64,000 nucleotides of DNA from Candidatus Saccharimonadota bacterium (GTDB lineage Bacteria > Patescibacteriota > Saccharimonadia > Saccharimonadales > Saccharimonadaceae): contig QJZZ01000001.1 of the NCBI GenBank assembly GCA_003246575.1, positions 219,978-283,977 on the forward strand, read 5' to 3'. Within the stretch, counting starts at the first letter, position 1. Every line of letters starts with the position of its first letter. The position numbers and the translations under genes are program-made. The notes under the pieces are model-generated. The model did not search any database. It saw nothing but the letters and a program-made list of their open reading frames with translations, and was not told the origin of the DNA. Shown here piece by piece: positions 52,218 to 61,227 of the stretch.

Positions 52218-52793
52218 ATGATTGCACATGTACGCGGAGAAGTGGCTGAAAAATTTGCAAGCAGCGTGATAGTTGATGTTGCTGGTGTTGGATATGAATT
52301 GACGGTGCCGCTAGGTGACTATGAGGCGGTAACGCTTAGTGAGACAATTAAGTTTTATACGTACCATCATGTCCGTGAACAATCAGAGGAACTCTATGGA
52401 TTCTCGACACTTGCGGCGAAGAAGATATTTGAGCTCTTGATTACGGTACAAGGAGTTGGCCCGAAGGCCGCGTTAGCGATTCTGTCACTCGGGGCAGCTG
52501 AAAGTGTACGAAATGCTATCGCGAACAGCGACAGCGCGTATATTGCAAAGGCGAGTGGTGTTGGCAAAAAAACTGCTGAAAGCGTCATTGTGAAATTGTC
52601 CGACAAAGTTGGGCTACCAACACACTATGGTCGCAAAGATGAGCCAGTTCAAACTGAAATTGATACAACAGACGAAGCGCTGGAAGCATTGATAGCGCTT
52701 GGATATAGTCTCGCGGACGCCACAAAAGCGCTAGAAACGGTTGATGTATCGTTGCCAACCGCCAGGCGTGTAACGGAGGCGCTAAAGCGATAG
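52218..52793 (+). CDS. ruvA: Holliday junction branch migration protein RuvA
   Basis: A 191 aa DNA-binding subunit of RuvAB. The N-terminal OB domain has [20 protein letters not shown], the helix-hairpin-helix pair includes [13 protein letters not shown] and [16 protein letters not shown], and the C-terminal domain that contacts RuvB ([20 protein letters not shown]) is present. Normal length. Four nt upstream of ruvB. Confidence 0.96.
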   Translation: MIAHVRGEVAEKFASSVIVDVAGVGYELTVPLGDYEAVTLSETIKFYTYHHVREQSEELYGFSTLAAKKIFELLITVQGVGPKAALAILSLGAAESVRNAIANSDSAYIAKASGVGKKTAESVIVKLSDKVGLPTHYGRKDEPVQTEIDTTDEALEALIALGYSLADATKALETVDVSLPTARRVTEALKR

Positions 52794-52797
52794 ATCT

Positions 52798-53799
52798 ATG
52801 ACGATTGAACGAATAGTTGATACGAGCGTGCACGATAAGGATGCGGACGAGCAAGTGATCGAAGTCACGCTGAGGCCGCAGAATTTTGATGACTATATTG
52901 GCCAAGAGCGTTTGAAGAAGAACCTACGTCTTGCGATCGATGCCGCCAAAAAGCGCGGTGAGCCGATGGACCATGTTCTGCTCTATGGTCCTCCGGGACT
53001 AGGGAAGACGACCATGGCAAACGTTATCGCTAATGAAATGGGTGCAGGATTTCGCGTTACGAGTGGTCCAGCGATTGAGCGTGCCGGTGACCTCGCGAGT
53101 ATTCTGACGAATCTGCAAGATGGCGACATACTATTTATCGACGAGATTCATCGCTTGAGCCGGGCGGTCGAAGAGGTGCTGTATAGCGCGATGGAAGACT
53201 TCAAGCTCGACATCGTCATCGGTAAGGGCCCTGCGGCTCGTAGCATTCGCCTTGATTTGCCAAAGTTTACGATCATCGGTGCGACAACCCGAACGGGTAG
53301 CCTGGCCGCGCCACTTCGCGACCGCTTCGGTCATATTCATCGACTCGAATTTTATACCCCCGGAGAGATTGCATCGATTATCACGCGAGCAGCGGGCATC
53401 CTGGAGGCACCAATCAAGCCGGAATCTGCAGATTTGCTATCGACTCGTGCACGTTTGACGCCGCGCATTGCAAACCGTCTTCTGAAGCGCGTTCGTGATT
53501 ATGCCGATGTGAATGGTGACGGTATCATCGATACAGTGATGACGACACGTGCACTTGAATTAATGGAAGTTGATGAACTTGGGCTCGACCCAGCGGATCG
53601 TCAGCTCTTATCGACACTACTCGAAAACTACGGCGATCGACCCGTCGGACTCACGACTATCGCTGCCTTGACGGGTGATGAGGTGACGACGATCGAGGAC
53701 TTTTATGAGCCATATTTGATGCAAATCGGCTTTATTGAACGAACACCTCGGGGCCGTATCGTCACGCACAAGGCGAAAAAACACCTCGACAAGCAGTAA
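52798..53799 (+). CDS. ruvB: Holliday junction branch migration ATPase RuvB
   Basis: A 333 aa AAA+ motor. Walker A GPPGLGKT is at residues 64-71, Walker B reads LFIDEIHRL, sensor 1 is IGATTRTG, and the C-terminal winged helix ends with [15 protein letters not shown]. Forms hexamers on RuvA-bound junctions. Cotranscribed with ruvA. Confidence 0.97.
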   Translation: MTIERIVDTSVHDKDADEQVIEVTLRPQNFDDYIGQERLKKNLRLAIDAAKKRGEPMDHVLLYGPPGLGKTTMANVIANEMGAGFRVTSGPAIERAGDLASILTNLQDGDILFIDEIHRLSRAVEEVLYSAMEDFKLDIVIGKGPAARSIRLDLPKFTIIGATTRTGSLAAPLRDRFGHIHRLEFYTPGEIASIITRAAGILEAPIKPESADLLSTRARLTPRIANRLLKRVRDYADVNGDGIIDTVMTTRALELMEVDELGLDPADRQLLSTLLENYGDRPVGLTTIAALTGDEVTTIEDFYEPYLMQIGFIERTPRGRIVTHKAKKHLDKQ

Positions 53800-53803
53800 A
53801 TGG

Positions 53804-53809
53804 TATACT
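53804..53809 (+). promoter_or_regulatory. -10 box of leaderless PH-domain gene
   Basis: TATACT, AGTGGT spacer and ATGAATAA. Nearly identical to the box before 15286. Confidence 0.55.
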
Positions 53810-53815
53810 AGTGGT

Positions 53816-54652
53816 ATGAATAACGATCAGCATACCAACCTTGGAAAACCCGTTGCCTACGATGCAGACGGCAATCCTCTCTATGCTGCTCCGCAGCCTG
53901 CGCCCCAGCAGCCTGCTACTGGTCCAATGTCGCATGTTACTGCGGTGCCGACATCGCATGAGGGACATAATTTCGATCCACGAATGCGAGTACAATATGC
54001 GAACGAACCACATGTCGTTCATGCGCCGAGGCCGTACGAGCCTGTTGTTAATAGCGTCAGCCCTGAGCTGCGGGCTCGTCATGATGCCTCGGTTCAGATG
54101 TACCCCGAACTCAATCTGAGTGAGGGTGAATATGTGATCATGAGTGTCAAACGCCATCCGATCGGACTCTGGGGTCCACTCGTGGCTATGATCGCAGTGA
54201 TTCTCTTGTTGCTCACCGCTTGGATTTCGTATCCAGCGCTTGTCGGTGTCGATAGCCAGACGAATCAGATTGCTGGCATCGGTCCGATCTCGATCGTGAT
54301 ATTTAGCCTGATTATCCTTGTCGGTCTGTTTGGCTATATGACGACATGGGTGTATATGCGCAATACCTTTTATCTGACCAACGAGAGTGTGGTTCAGGAG
54401 ATTCAGCAAGGTATCTTCTCTAAGCACGAACAAACCGTCAGCCTCGGGAGTATCGAAGACGCGAGTTATCGCCAGTCTGGAATACTACAGAGTATGTTCA
54501 ATTACGGTACGATTCGTTTGAGCACTGAAGGTGAAGAAACGACCTATCGTTTTCAATTTGTCGCGAATCCAAAAAAACAAATTGCAACTATCAGTAACGC
54601 AATCGAATCATTCAAAAACGGTCGCCCGGTCTGGGTTGAAGACGAGCAGTAA
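53816..54652 (+). CDS. Bacterial PH-domain (DUF304-like) membrane protein
   Basis: A 278 aa protein. The first 110 residues are polar and proline-rich. Two membrane helices (about residues 125-147 and 163-187) precede a bacterial PH-like domain (about 190-262) with NTFYLTNESVVQEIQQGIFSK, IEDASYRQSGILQSMFNYGT and IRLSTEGEE, typical of DUF304/YdbS-like proteins. Role unknown, membrane-associated. The ATG follows TATACT by 6 nt. Confidence 0.82.
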   Translation: MNNDQHTNLGKPVAYDADGNPLYAAPQPAPQQPATGPMSHVTAVPTSHEGHNFDPRMRVQYANEPHVVHAPRPYEPVVNSVSPELRARHDASVQMYPELNLSEGEYVIMSVKRHPIGLWGPLVAMIAVILLLLTAWISYPALVGVDSQTNQIAGIGPISIVIFSLIILVGLFGYMTTWVYMRNTFYLTNESVVQEIQQGIFSKHEQTVSLGSIEDASYRQSGILQSMFNYGTIRLSTEGEETTYRFQFVANPKKQIATISNAIESFKNGRPVWVEDEQ

Positions 54653-54666
54653 ACTACGAGTGAGGT

Positions 54667-55059
54667 CTAGTGGCGCGATGCCTTTTCGTACGCTGCTTCT
54701 TTTTCCATGTCTGAGCTGAGTGTGTAGTGTTGGCAATTACCGTCAAGGTCACAGTCGGTAGCGCTGTAGTGGTAGTTTGCTTCTGAGTCACCGAGTACGT
54801 AGCCATCTGGGTCAGTGAAGAGTGTTGGATCGACTGAGCGCAGTACTTTGCTGCTGATTGATTCGGGATAGGAATTATTTTGTTTGTAGTAGACTTCCTC
54901 GAGGCTGTAGTACATCGCATTGATCGCTACCTTACGGTCGCTATCGCGTGAACTCGCGTCGATAGAACCTTTTTGAGTAAAAAAGAGAAAGGCTCCGCCA
55001 ATCAAAAACACAAGCACGACGAGCACTTCGATAACAGTAAATCCATTCGATCGTTTCAT
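54667..55059 (-). CDS. Type IV pilin-like protein (minor pilin)
   Basis: A 130 aa protein with prepilin signal [16 protein letters not shown], cleavage at G6|F7 with Glu at position 5 of the mature protein. One N-terminal helix is followed by a small globular part with a cysteine pair (CDLDGNC). It is small compared with the FISUMP pilins and could be the major or a minor pilin of the pilus built by the operon at 57-63 kb. TATACT lies 8 nt before the ATG. Divergent from recA. Confidence 0.85.
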   Translation of the reverse strand: MKRSNGFTVIEVLVVLVFLIGGAFLFFTQKGSIDASSRDSDRKVAINAMYYSLEEVYYKQNNSYPESISSKVLRSVDPTLFTDPDGYVLGDSEANYHYSATDCDLDGNCQHYTLSSDMEKEAAYEKASRH

Positions 55060-55082
55060 TAGTATCCAGTATAGCAAAATGG

Positions 55083-55117
55083 TATACTTATGGGTAGTAA
55101 CAACGGAGGGACAGAAT
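55083..55117 (+). promoter_or_regulatory. recA promoter and ribosome binding site
   Basis: TATACT (55083-55088) and GGAGGG (55106-55111) set 6 nt before the ATG at 55118. recA thus has a conventional leader, unlike many neighbours. No recognisable LexA operator is visible. Confidence 0.6.
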
Positions 55118-56152
55118 ATGGCAAAGAAGGCAGAAGACAAAGCTGCGAGTACTGCGGCTGCCGATGATGGAAAGCTAAAAGCGCTCGGACTAGCGATGGA
55201 GCAAATCACCAAACAATTTGGTGACGGTTCGATTATGAAGCTCGGCGAAGCAAAGAAGGTAGACGTAGAGCTACTCTCAAGTGGTAGCCTCAGTCTCGAT
55301 ATCGCGCTCGGTGGCGGGTATCCAAAGGGACGTATTATCGAAATCTACGGACCAGAATCAAGCGGTAAGACAACACTGACGCTTCACGCAATCGCCGAGA
55401 TTCAACGTCAGGGCGGCACGGCGGCCTTTATCGATGCCGAACACGCACTTGATCCAAGCTACGCCAAGAAAGTCGGTGTCGATACTGAAAATCTCTTGAT
55501 TAGCCAGCCGGATAACGGTGAGCAGGCACTTGAAATCGTCGAGACGCTCGTTCGCTCGAACGCTGTTGATCTGATTGTCGTTGACTCGGTTGCGGCGTTG
55601 ACGCCACAGGCTGAAATTGATGGCGAGATGGGTGATAGCCACATGGGTCTTCAAGCTCGCTTGATGAGCCAGGCACTTCGTAAGCTCACGGGTATTATCA
55701 ACAAGTCAAAGGCCACCGTTATCTTCATCAACCAGATTCGCATGAAGATTGGTGTGATGTTTGGTAACCCAGAAACCACAACCGGCGGTAACGCACTGAA
55801 GTTTTACGCCAGCGTTCGTGCCGATATCCGTCGCACTGGCCAAATTAAGGACGGTGAGAATATCATCGGTAACCGCACCAAGGTGAAGATCGTTAAAAAC
55901 AAGATTGCACCTCCATTCCGTGTCGCAGAATTCGATATCATGTACAACGAGGGTATCTCACGGACTGGCGACGTTCTCGATCTGAGTGTACAGTACGGCG
56001 TTGTCGGTAAGTCGGGCGCATGGTTTGACTACAACGACGCAAAGATCGGTCAGGGCCGTGAAGCAACCAAGAAGTACCTCAAAGAAAACCCAGAGGTTCT
56101 CGCTGAAATTGACGCAAAAGTTCGCGAAAAAGTAGCCGAAGCTGAGGCCTAG
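55118..56152 (+). CDS. recA: Recombinase RecA
   Basis: A 344 aa strand-exchange ATPase. Walker A GPESSGKT is at residues 78-85, Walker B is [10 protein letters not shown], and the L2 loop reads [19 protein letters not shown]. Normal length. The start at MAKKAEDK is set by GGAGGG; a longer reading would start inside the promoter. recX follows 30 nt later. Confidence 0.98.
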   Translation: MAKKAEDKAASTAAADDGKLKALGLAMEQITKQFGDGSIMKLGEAKKVDVELLSSGSLSLDIALGGGYPKGRIIEIYGPESSGKTTLTLHAIAEIQRQGGTAAFIDAEHALDPSYAKKVGVDTENLLISQPDNGEQALEIVETLVRSNAVDLIVVDSVAALTPQAEIDGEMGDSHMGLQARLMSQALRKLTGIINKSKATVIFINQIRMKIGVMFGNPETTTGGNALKFYASVRADIRRTGQIKDGENIIGNRTKVKIVKNKIAPPFRVAEFDIMYNEGISRTGDVLDLSVQYGVVGKSGAWFDYNDAKIGQGREATKKYLKENPEVLAEIDAKVREKVAEAEA

Positions 56153-56182
56153 GCGAGGCGCAGTGCATGCGCACGGCTACGT

Positions 56183-56833
56183 ATGAAAGTAACTGATCTA
56201 TCAGTTCAGGTTCGTGATCCGAGTCGAGTGAATGTTTCGATTGACGGCAAGTATAGGTTTAGCCTCGATATTGCGCAGGTAACTGATCTCGGCATCCGTC
56301 GTGGACTCGAAATTGATGAGGAGCGGCTAGCTGAGTTTGAGCGCGAGAGTGTATTCGGAAAATTATATGTGCGAGCACTCGAGTATTGTCTGAGCCGTCC
56401 GCATAGCGCCAGGGAGGTGCATGATTACCTGTATCGTAAAACGCTCGCGTCAAAATACAAAACGCGAAAAGGTGAAGTAAGGACACGAGAAGGCGTGAAC
56501 GTTTCTGTTACGAACCGCGTGTTTGATCGCCTCGTTGAGCGCGGGTATATAGATGACGAAAAATTTGCCCACTATTGGGTGGAGAATCGTAACTTCATGA
56601 AAGGCATGAGTCAACGCAAACTTACCAACGAACTTCGCGTCAAAGGTGTTGATCAGCGGCATATTGATGTCGCGCTTGGCGGCAGCGAGCGAACTGATGC
56701 TGAAGAACTTGAAAAAATAATTGCCAAAAAGCGTGTTCGCTATCCTGACGAGCAGAAACTTATTCAGTACCTAGCAAGACAGGGCTTTGGATATGATGAT
56801 ATTCGCTCAGCTCTCGATGGTGATAGATTCTGA
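56183..56833 (+). CDS. recX: RecX regulatory protein
   Basis: A 216 aa helical protein that modulates RecA filaments. Three-helix RecX repeats are visible: YVRALEYCLSRPHSAREVHDYL, FDRLVERGYIDDEKFAHYWV with MKGMSQRKLTNELRVKGV, and a last repeat with YLARQGFGYDDIRSAL. Adjacent to recA. Its 3' end overlaps the convergent PRC-barrel gene by 27 bp. Confidence 0.88.
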   Translation: MKVTDLSVQVRDPSRVNVSIDGKYRFSLDIAQVTDLGIRRGLEIDEERLAEFERESVFGKLYVRALEYCLSRPHSAREVHDYLYRKTLASKYKTRKGEVRTREGVNVSVTNRVFDRLVERGYIDDEKFAHYWVENRNFMKGMSQRKLTNELRVKGVDQRHIDVALGGSERTDAEELEKIIAKKRVRYPDEQKLIQYLARQGFGYDDIRSALDGDRF

Positions 56834-57385
56834 GACAGTTTCGGTTTTTCGGAATGGGTTGATGTAGCTTCCTGGTGACGTAAGTCGTGTATGCTCGGGT
56901 GCTTCTGCCTTTGAGTGGATAACAATTGCGTCATCATTGATTTCGATGATCTGCGCGCGATGTATGACGAGCTCGGCATCGCCAAATGTGCGAAGTACAG
57001 GACGTCGTACCGATAGCTGCTGGATTTCGAACGTGTCGACGTCAATTGTATAATCGATGACCTTGCCGACCTTGTTGCCTTTTTCGTCTCGTACGTTCAT
57101 GCCTGCGACATCGAAATGCAGGTCGACGATTTCATCGAGCTTGATAACATCACCAGGTGCTACGAATTCATCGATTGAGTCAATGATGAACCCGATGCTA
57201 CTCAGCTCTCGTACATCTTGTATACGCAGATAGAGCTGCCCTCTAATAAGCGGACTCACGATATGGTAGGCGATAATCCCGAGATTTCCTGGGCTTATAA
57301 CCGCCTTGGTAGTCCGCGCGAGTTCGCCTCCCGTCTGCAGTCCCATGACTGGTTGTTTGATGAGTCGTGAACCGAGAAGTAGCAT
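56807..57385 (-). CDS. PRC-barrel domain protein
   Basis: A 192 aa soluble protein with two PRC-barrel-like beta domains (about residues 1-85 and 86-175). GMNVRDEKGNKVGKVIDYTI is the typical second-barrel start. PRC-barrels occur in RNA-processing and photosystem proteins and in many unassigned bacterial proteins. The ATG lies 6 nt after TATACT (57392-57397, reverse strand), so the mRNA is leaderless. It is just outside the pil operon end. Confidence 0.78.
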   Translation of the reverse strand: MLLLGSRLIKQPVMGLQTGGELARTTKAVISPGNLGIIAYHIVSPLIRGQLYLRIQDVRELSSIGFIIDSIDEFVAPGDVIKLDEIVDLHFDVAGMNVRDEKGNKVGKVIDYTIDVDTFEIQQLSVRRPVLRTFGDAELVIHRAQIIEINDDAIVIHSKAEAPEHTRLTSPGSYINPFRKTETVSESITIES

Positions 57386-57407
57386 ATATTCAGTATAGCA
57401 CCCGATC

Positions 57408-57713
57408 TTAGTCGACGAATGGATTGATTCGTTGACCATCCGGGAAATTAAGGGGTTGTGTATCAGATGAGTTTTGACTCAGGGCGCGTAGTTTCTCGAT
57501 TGTTTGCAGATCAAAACCGGCTGAACCGGATGAGCTCGGGGTAACTGGAGTGTTTGACGTAGTGCCATCAATGATGATTTGATACGTCAGGAAGATTGCT
57601 ACGCTAAGTCCGCCGAGCACGATGACTGTGTAGGTTACGACGTGGAAGCGCATGAGAAGGCGAGCGAATAACTTCACTAGATCCGCTGGAGTAAGTGCGA
57701 TATTTATGTTCAT
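57408..57713 (-). CDS. Small membrane protein at the end of the pil operon
   Basis: A 101 aa protein with one membrane helix (about residues 25-48) and a Ser/Pro/Thr-rich outer part ending in INPFVD. It occupies the place where pilP lies in other pilus operons and could do that job (linking PilN/PilO to other parts), but there is no lipoprotein signal and no sequence match. It overlaps the pilO-like gene by 4 nt. Confidence 0.7.
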   Translation of the reverse strand: MNINIALTPADLVKLFARLLMRFHVVTYTVIVLGGLSVAIFLTYQIIIDGTTSNTPVTPSSSGSAGFDLQTIEKLRALSQNSSDTQPLNFPDGQRINPFVD

Positions 57714-58303
57714 TGTGTGTATACCTCTACGGTTATGGTGCCGGTAGTCACGACACTTGCATCTCCACCATTCGCGGCAGAGAGGGAGACGCTTTTGACT
57801 TGCATTTTGGTGAGATTTTGTTCGATATAGTGGAGGAAATTAAGAAAGTTTTTGTAGTTAACGGGATTGCTTAGAGTGAGTGTGACGTCTGTTGTGCCAA
57901 CGCCACTTGCCGATGGGGCGGCAGACGCAGTACCTGAAGAAGTTGAGCTAGCCGAAGTGAATGAATATTGCTGAATTTTGACACCTGCCCGGTTAGCTAT
58001 TCCCAGAAGGTCGGAGTATGCGTCATTTTGATATGAGTAACCTGCTGATTGGGCAACGATTTGTTGCGCGAGTGCAGCGACATCACTGTATTTTTCGTAT
58101 TCAGCAACCTGTTGTTGTGTATCGCTAATACCCCCACTTGAGGTTGCCGCCCGTGCAATAGTATCATTTACGCTAATTGCATATTGATGAAGGTAGCGAA
58201 GACCAAAGATGGCAGCTGCGACACCGGCAAGAAGTATGAGCACGAGTGCCGTTGCTAGAAACATCCTAAGTCGTACTGCGTCTGCCGTCATTGAACGTGC
58301 CAT
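57710..58303 (-). CDS. pilO: PilO-like pilus assembly protein
   Basis: A 197 aa single-pass membrane protein. One helix (about residues 13-36) is followed by a coiled coil and a ferredoxin-like domain. In type IV pili PilO pairs with PilN in the inner-membrane alignment complex. Identified mostly by position after pilM and pilN and by the helix/coiled-coil/ferredoxin layout. Overlaps both neighbours by 1-4 nt. Confidence 0.75.
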   Translation of the reverse strand: MARSMTADAVRLRMFLATALVLILLAGVAAAIFGLRYLHQYAISVNDTIARAATSSGGISDTQQQVAEYEKYSDVAALAQQIVAQSAGYSYQNDAYSDLLGIANRAGVKIQQYSFTSASSTSSGTASAAPSASGVGTTDVTLTLSNPVNYKNFLNFLHYIEQNLTKMQVKSVSLSAANGGDASVVTTGTITVEVYTQ

Positions 58304-58872
58304 TATGAGCCATCTCCATCTATCAGTAATCGATTAACTGTTACGCTGATCTGAACAGTAAATGCATATCCAGCTGAGCTAGCGGCGTCACTGGAAATTT
58401 CTGTGAAATGCACGTCATCAAAGTAGGGTGAGCCAGTAAGTGACTCTTTGAGGCTGAGGACACTCTCAGAATCTTTGACATTCGCCGTAAATGTAATTTG
58501 CTTTCCAACGATCGTTGGGTCGAGGTCGAGTTTATCGATGACGACACCCTTAGGAATCGCGGATGCATACCGAAGAATGACACCGGAGTAGTTGATTTGG
58601 CTGTCGAGAATTTGTTTTGCTCGAGATAAATTTTGGCGAAAATTGTTCATCGCTACTACATCGTTTGCGAGCGTTGTGTTGGATGAGCCGCTATTATCGA
58701 TGCGGGCCTGAGCTGATTGCTTGATATTATCAAGCAAGAGCCACGCGATCATCATGACGACAAGAAGGACGCCGAGCGCGATGCCACTCAAAAAAACGTA
58801 GCGCATGAGAAGACGATTCATTCGCCCGGCGCGAATGACTTTCTTGTTCTCGTCGGGTAGCAGATTTATCAT
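58303..58872 (-). CDS. pilN: PilN-like pilus assembly protein
   Basis: A 189 aa single-pass membrane protein. The N-terminus MINLLPDENKK is the conserved PilN motif (INLLP) that binds the PilM groove. One membrane helix (about residues 22-46) is followed by a coiled coil and a ferredoxin-like domain. The start at 58872 overlaps the pilM stop (ATGA); a longer reading is ruled out by the INLLP motif. Confidence 0.9.
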   Translation of the reverse strand: MINLLPDENKKVIRAGRMNRLLMRYVFLSGIALGVLLVVMMIAWLLLDNIKQSAQARIDNSGSSNTTLANDVVAMNNFRQNLSRAKQILDSQINYSGVILRYASAIPKGVVIDKLDLDPTIVGKQITFTANVKDSESVLSLKESLTGSPYFDDVHFTEISSDAASSAGYAFTVQISVTVNRLLIDGDGS

Positions 58873-59936
58873 TGCCACATCTCCTCGTATGGCACGCTTG
58901 CGAGGCCGGCGGCTGTGATGTAGCGGGGGCGAAACTGCTTGTTCGGCTGGGTAAGGCGACTGAAGTTGAATTGCTGCCATGGACTGGCGACGCGGGCAGC
59001 TATGACGAGACCGTTCGTGAAATATTCACCGATGCCAGGAATATTACTGCCAGCACCGACAATCAGAAGCTGCTCAATCTTTGAAGCGTCCTCGACACGC
59101 TCTTGGTAGTAGCGCATGACTTTTTTTGCTTCACTGAGTATACGCTCGAGGCCTGGTTCCATTGCTTCGGTGAGTCGTTTTTGCTTTGGGCTCGCAGAAA
59201 GTCCGTTAATAACCTTGAGCTGATGTGCGTTATCGAGCGTTACGGCCATTTTCTTGGCGATGGCGAGTGTGAATGTATTGCCGCCAACGGGCACGCCGCC
59301 ACTGACGCGAATAGCATTGCGATCAAGGACTGCAATGTCTGTTTGTGCTTGGCCGATATCAACGATGAGTGTTGTAAGAGTGGCGCTGTCTTCAGTCTTG
59401 CCAAGGACGCGAGCGACGGCATGGGCGCTCGGCTCGATCATGACAGGTCGAAGGCCTGCGCCTTCGACGGCTTTTATGCTAGCATCGACAAATGCTCGGG
59501 GTACAGCTGACATGATAACGGTGGCTGAGTCCTTGGAGTGCTCGATGACCTCGTAGTCAACATACAAAGCATTCATCGGGATAGGAATATACTGGGCCAC
59601 TTCTATCTCAACCGTGTTCGCCAGAGTTTTGAGTTCACGGATTGGCACCGTGAAGGTACGCGTGAACGTGCGAGCCGATGGGATGCCAATGACGGCGTGA
59701 TTGCTCGGGAGTTCACCGATGACGTGCTTTTCGAGGAGTGTTCGAAGGCTGTCCTGAAGGAAGGTGTCCTTTGGCGAGGTCATCTCGAGTGCGTTCTGGA
59801 CTTTTGCTGGATCCAGATCAATTGAACCGTAGCCCTGGACGATCCATTGGCGTGGGTCAATAGCCATGACCTTGATGCCGGTCTGGCTAATGTCTATGCC
59901 GATTGGTTGTTTATCCTTATAGAATAATTTTTTCAC
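58869..59936 (-). CDS. pilM: PilM-like actin-fold pilus assembly ATPase
   Basis: A 355 aa cytoplasmic actin-like protein that binds the PilN tail. The ASKHA fold is marked by PIGIDISQTGIKV (about residues 11-23), IVDIGQAQTDIAVL (phosphate 2 region) and LLIVGAGSNIPGI near the end. GTG start (CAC at 59934-59936 on the plus strand), with TATACT about 25 nt upstream, so pilM-N-O has its own promoter inside the cluster. Confidence 0.92.
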   Translation of the reverse strand: MKKLFYKDKQPIGIDISQTGIKVMAIDPRQWIVQGYGSIDLDPAKVQNALEMTSPKDTFLQDSLRTLLEKHVIGELPSNHAVIGIPSARTFTRTFTVPIRELKTLANTVEIEVAQYIPIPMNALYVDYEVIEHSKDSATVIMSAVPRAFVDASIKAVEGAGLRPVMIEPSAHAVARVLGKTEDSATLTTLIVDIGQAQTDIAVLDRNAIRVSGGVPVGGNTFTLAIAKKMAVTLDNAHQLKVINGLSASPKQKRLTEAMEPGLERILSEAKKVMRYYQERVEDASKIEQLLIVGAGSNIPGIGEYFTNGLVIAARVASPWQQFNFSRLTQPNKQFRPRYITAAGLASVPYEEMWQ

Positions 59937-59990
59937 GGGTGCCCACTCAATATTACTAGTAATCAGTATAGCAAATAGCGCTAATGGTTA

Positions 59991-61223
59991 CTACCCTTGA
60001 ATCTGATTTGATAGACCTGCAATTGGCAGCATGACACTTGCGGCAATTAAGCCGACCATGCCACCCATGAAGACAATCATAGCAGGCTCGATGATTGAGC
60101 TCAGGCCCTCGATGGCGGTATCCACCTCTTCCTCGTAAAAGTCAGCTACTTTGACAAGAATTTTATCGGTTTGTCCCGTCTCTTCGCCAACAGCAAGCAT
60201 CTGCGGTACGATAGGAGGAAAGAGCGGATTTCTCTCTATAACGGATGAGAGTGTTGCGCCATTCTTGACTTCTTCAATCGCATCCATGAGTGCTTCTTCA
60301 TAGATTTTGTTACCGAGCGCGCGCGCGGTTACTTCGAGCGAATCGAGTACGGCGACACCAGCACCGAGCATGGCTGAGAAAGTACGTGAGAATCGTGCCA
60401 CCGCCACTTTTTGAATAAGTGTGCCAACACCAGGGACCTTTAGGACGAGCGCGTGAAATTGGTGCTTTCCTTTTGGTGTACGTATGTAGCGGATCAGAGC
60501 GACAACACCAGCTATCATGAGAGGGATGATAATGAACCAGTAATTCGTGATACCTGTACTGACTGCGAGCATAGCCTTCGTGAGGCCAGGGAGCTCGGCA
60601 TCGGGACCGCCGAGATCGGTAATAATTTTGCCAATTTGCGGAATAACGAATAGCATCAAGCCAAAGAACGCTACAACGGTAATACCTATCAGGACCATCG
60701 GATACGTCATGGCGCTGCGAATTTTTTTGCGAATCGTTGCGGACTTTTCTTGCTGCAAGGCAAGTCGTTTGAGCACGTCATCAAGAATACCTGCGGCCTC
60801 GCCGGCCCGCACCATGTTGGTGTAGACATCGTTAAATGCATCGGGGTGCTTCGAGAGTGCGGTAGCGAGCGACATACCACCCTGAACATCTTTGTAGAGT
60901 GTGCCAATAATCTTCTTGGCAACAGGATCCTCACTGTGTGTTTCGAGAGATCCGAGCGCGCGCAGCAAAGGAACACCTGCCGATACCATGGCGCTAAGCT
61001 GACGCGTAAAGACGACAAGCTGGTCGGATTTAATATTTTTTCGCTGTAAATAGGTTGGTAACTGGATGTCAGTTTTTTTGCGGGTGCTTGCTTGCGTGAC
61101 GCTTAAGGGGCGCCAGCCTTTTTTGGCGACGTCATTGATGGCGGTTAACTTGTCTTGGGCCTCAATCTCACCAGTGTGAATGCTGTTATTCGTGTCTAGG
61201 GCGCGGTAGTTATACTTGGGCAT
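59991..61223 (-). CDS. pilC: Type IV pilus inner membrane platform protein PilC
   Basis: A 410 aa polytopic protein with two GspF domains (about residues 70-195 and 275-395). Each has the family pattern (FTRQLSAMVSAGVPLLRAL and FSRTFSAMLGAGVAVLDSL) before hydrophobic helices. Together with PilB it extrudes pilin. The reverse-strand gap to pilB is 4 nt. Confidence 0.95.
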   Translation of the reverse strand: MPKYNYRALDTNNSIHTGEIEAQDKLTAINDVAKKGWRPLSVTQASTRKKTDIQLPTYLQRKNIKSDQLVVFTRQLSAMVSAGVPLLRALGSLETHSEDPVAKKIIGTLYKDVQGGMSLATALSKHPDAFNDVYTNMVRAGEAAGILDDVLKRLALQQEKSATIRKKIRSAMTYPMVLIGITVVAFFGLMLFVIPQIGKIITDLGGPDAELPGLTKAMLAVSTGITNYWFIIIPLMIAGVVALIRYIRTPKGKHQFHALVLKVPGVGTLIQKVAVARFSRTFSAMLGAGVAVLDSLEVTARALGNKIYEEALMDAIEEVKNGATLSSVIERNPLFPPIVPQMLAVGEETGQTDKILVKVADFYEEEVDTAIEGLSSIIEPAMIVFMGGMVGLIAASVMLPIAGLSNQIQG

Positions 61224-61227
61224 TTGA

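Noticed and set aside
54667-55212. Longer reading of the small pilin from 55212
   Set aside because: The extension would cover the recA promoter and place the prepilin signal in the middle of the protein.
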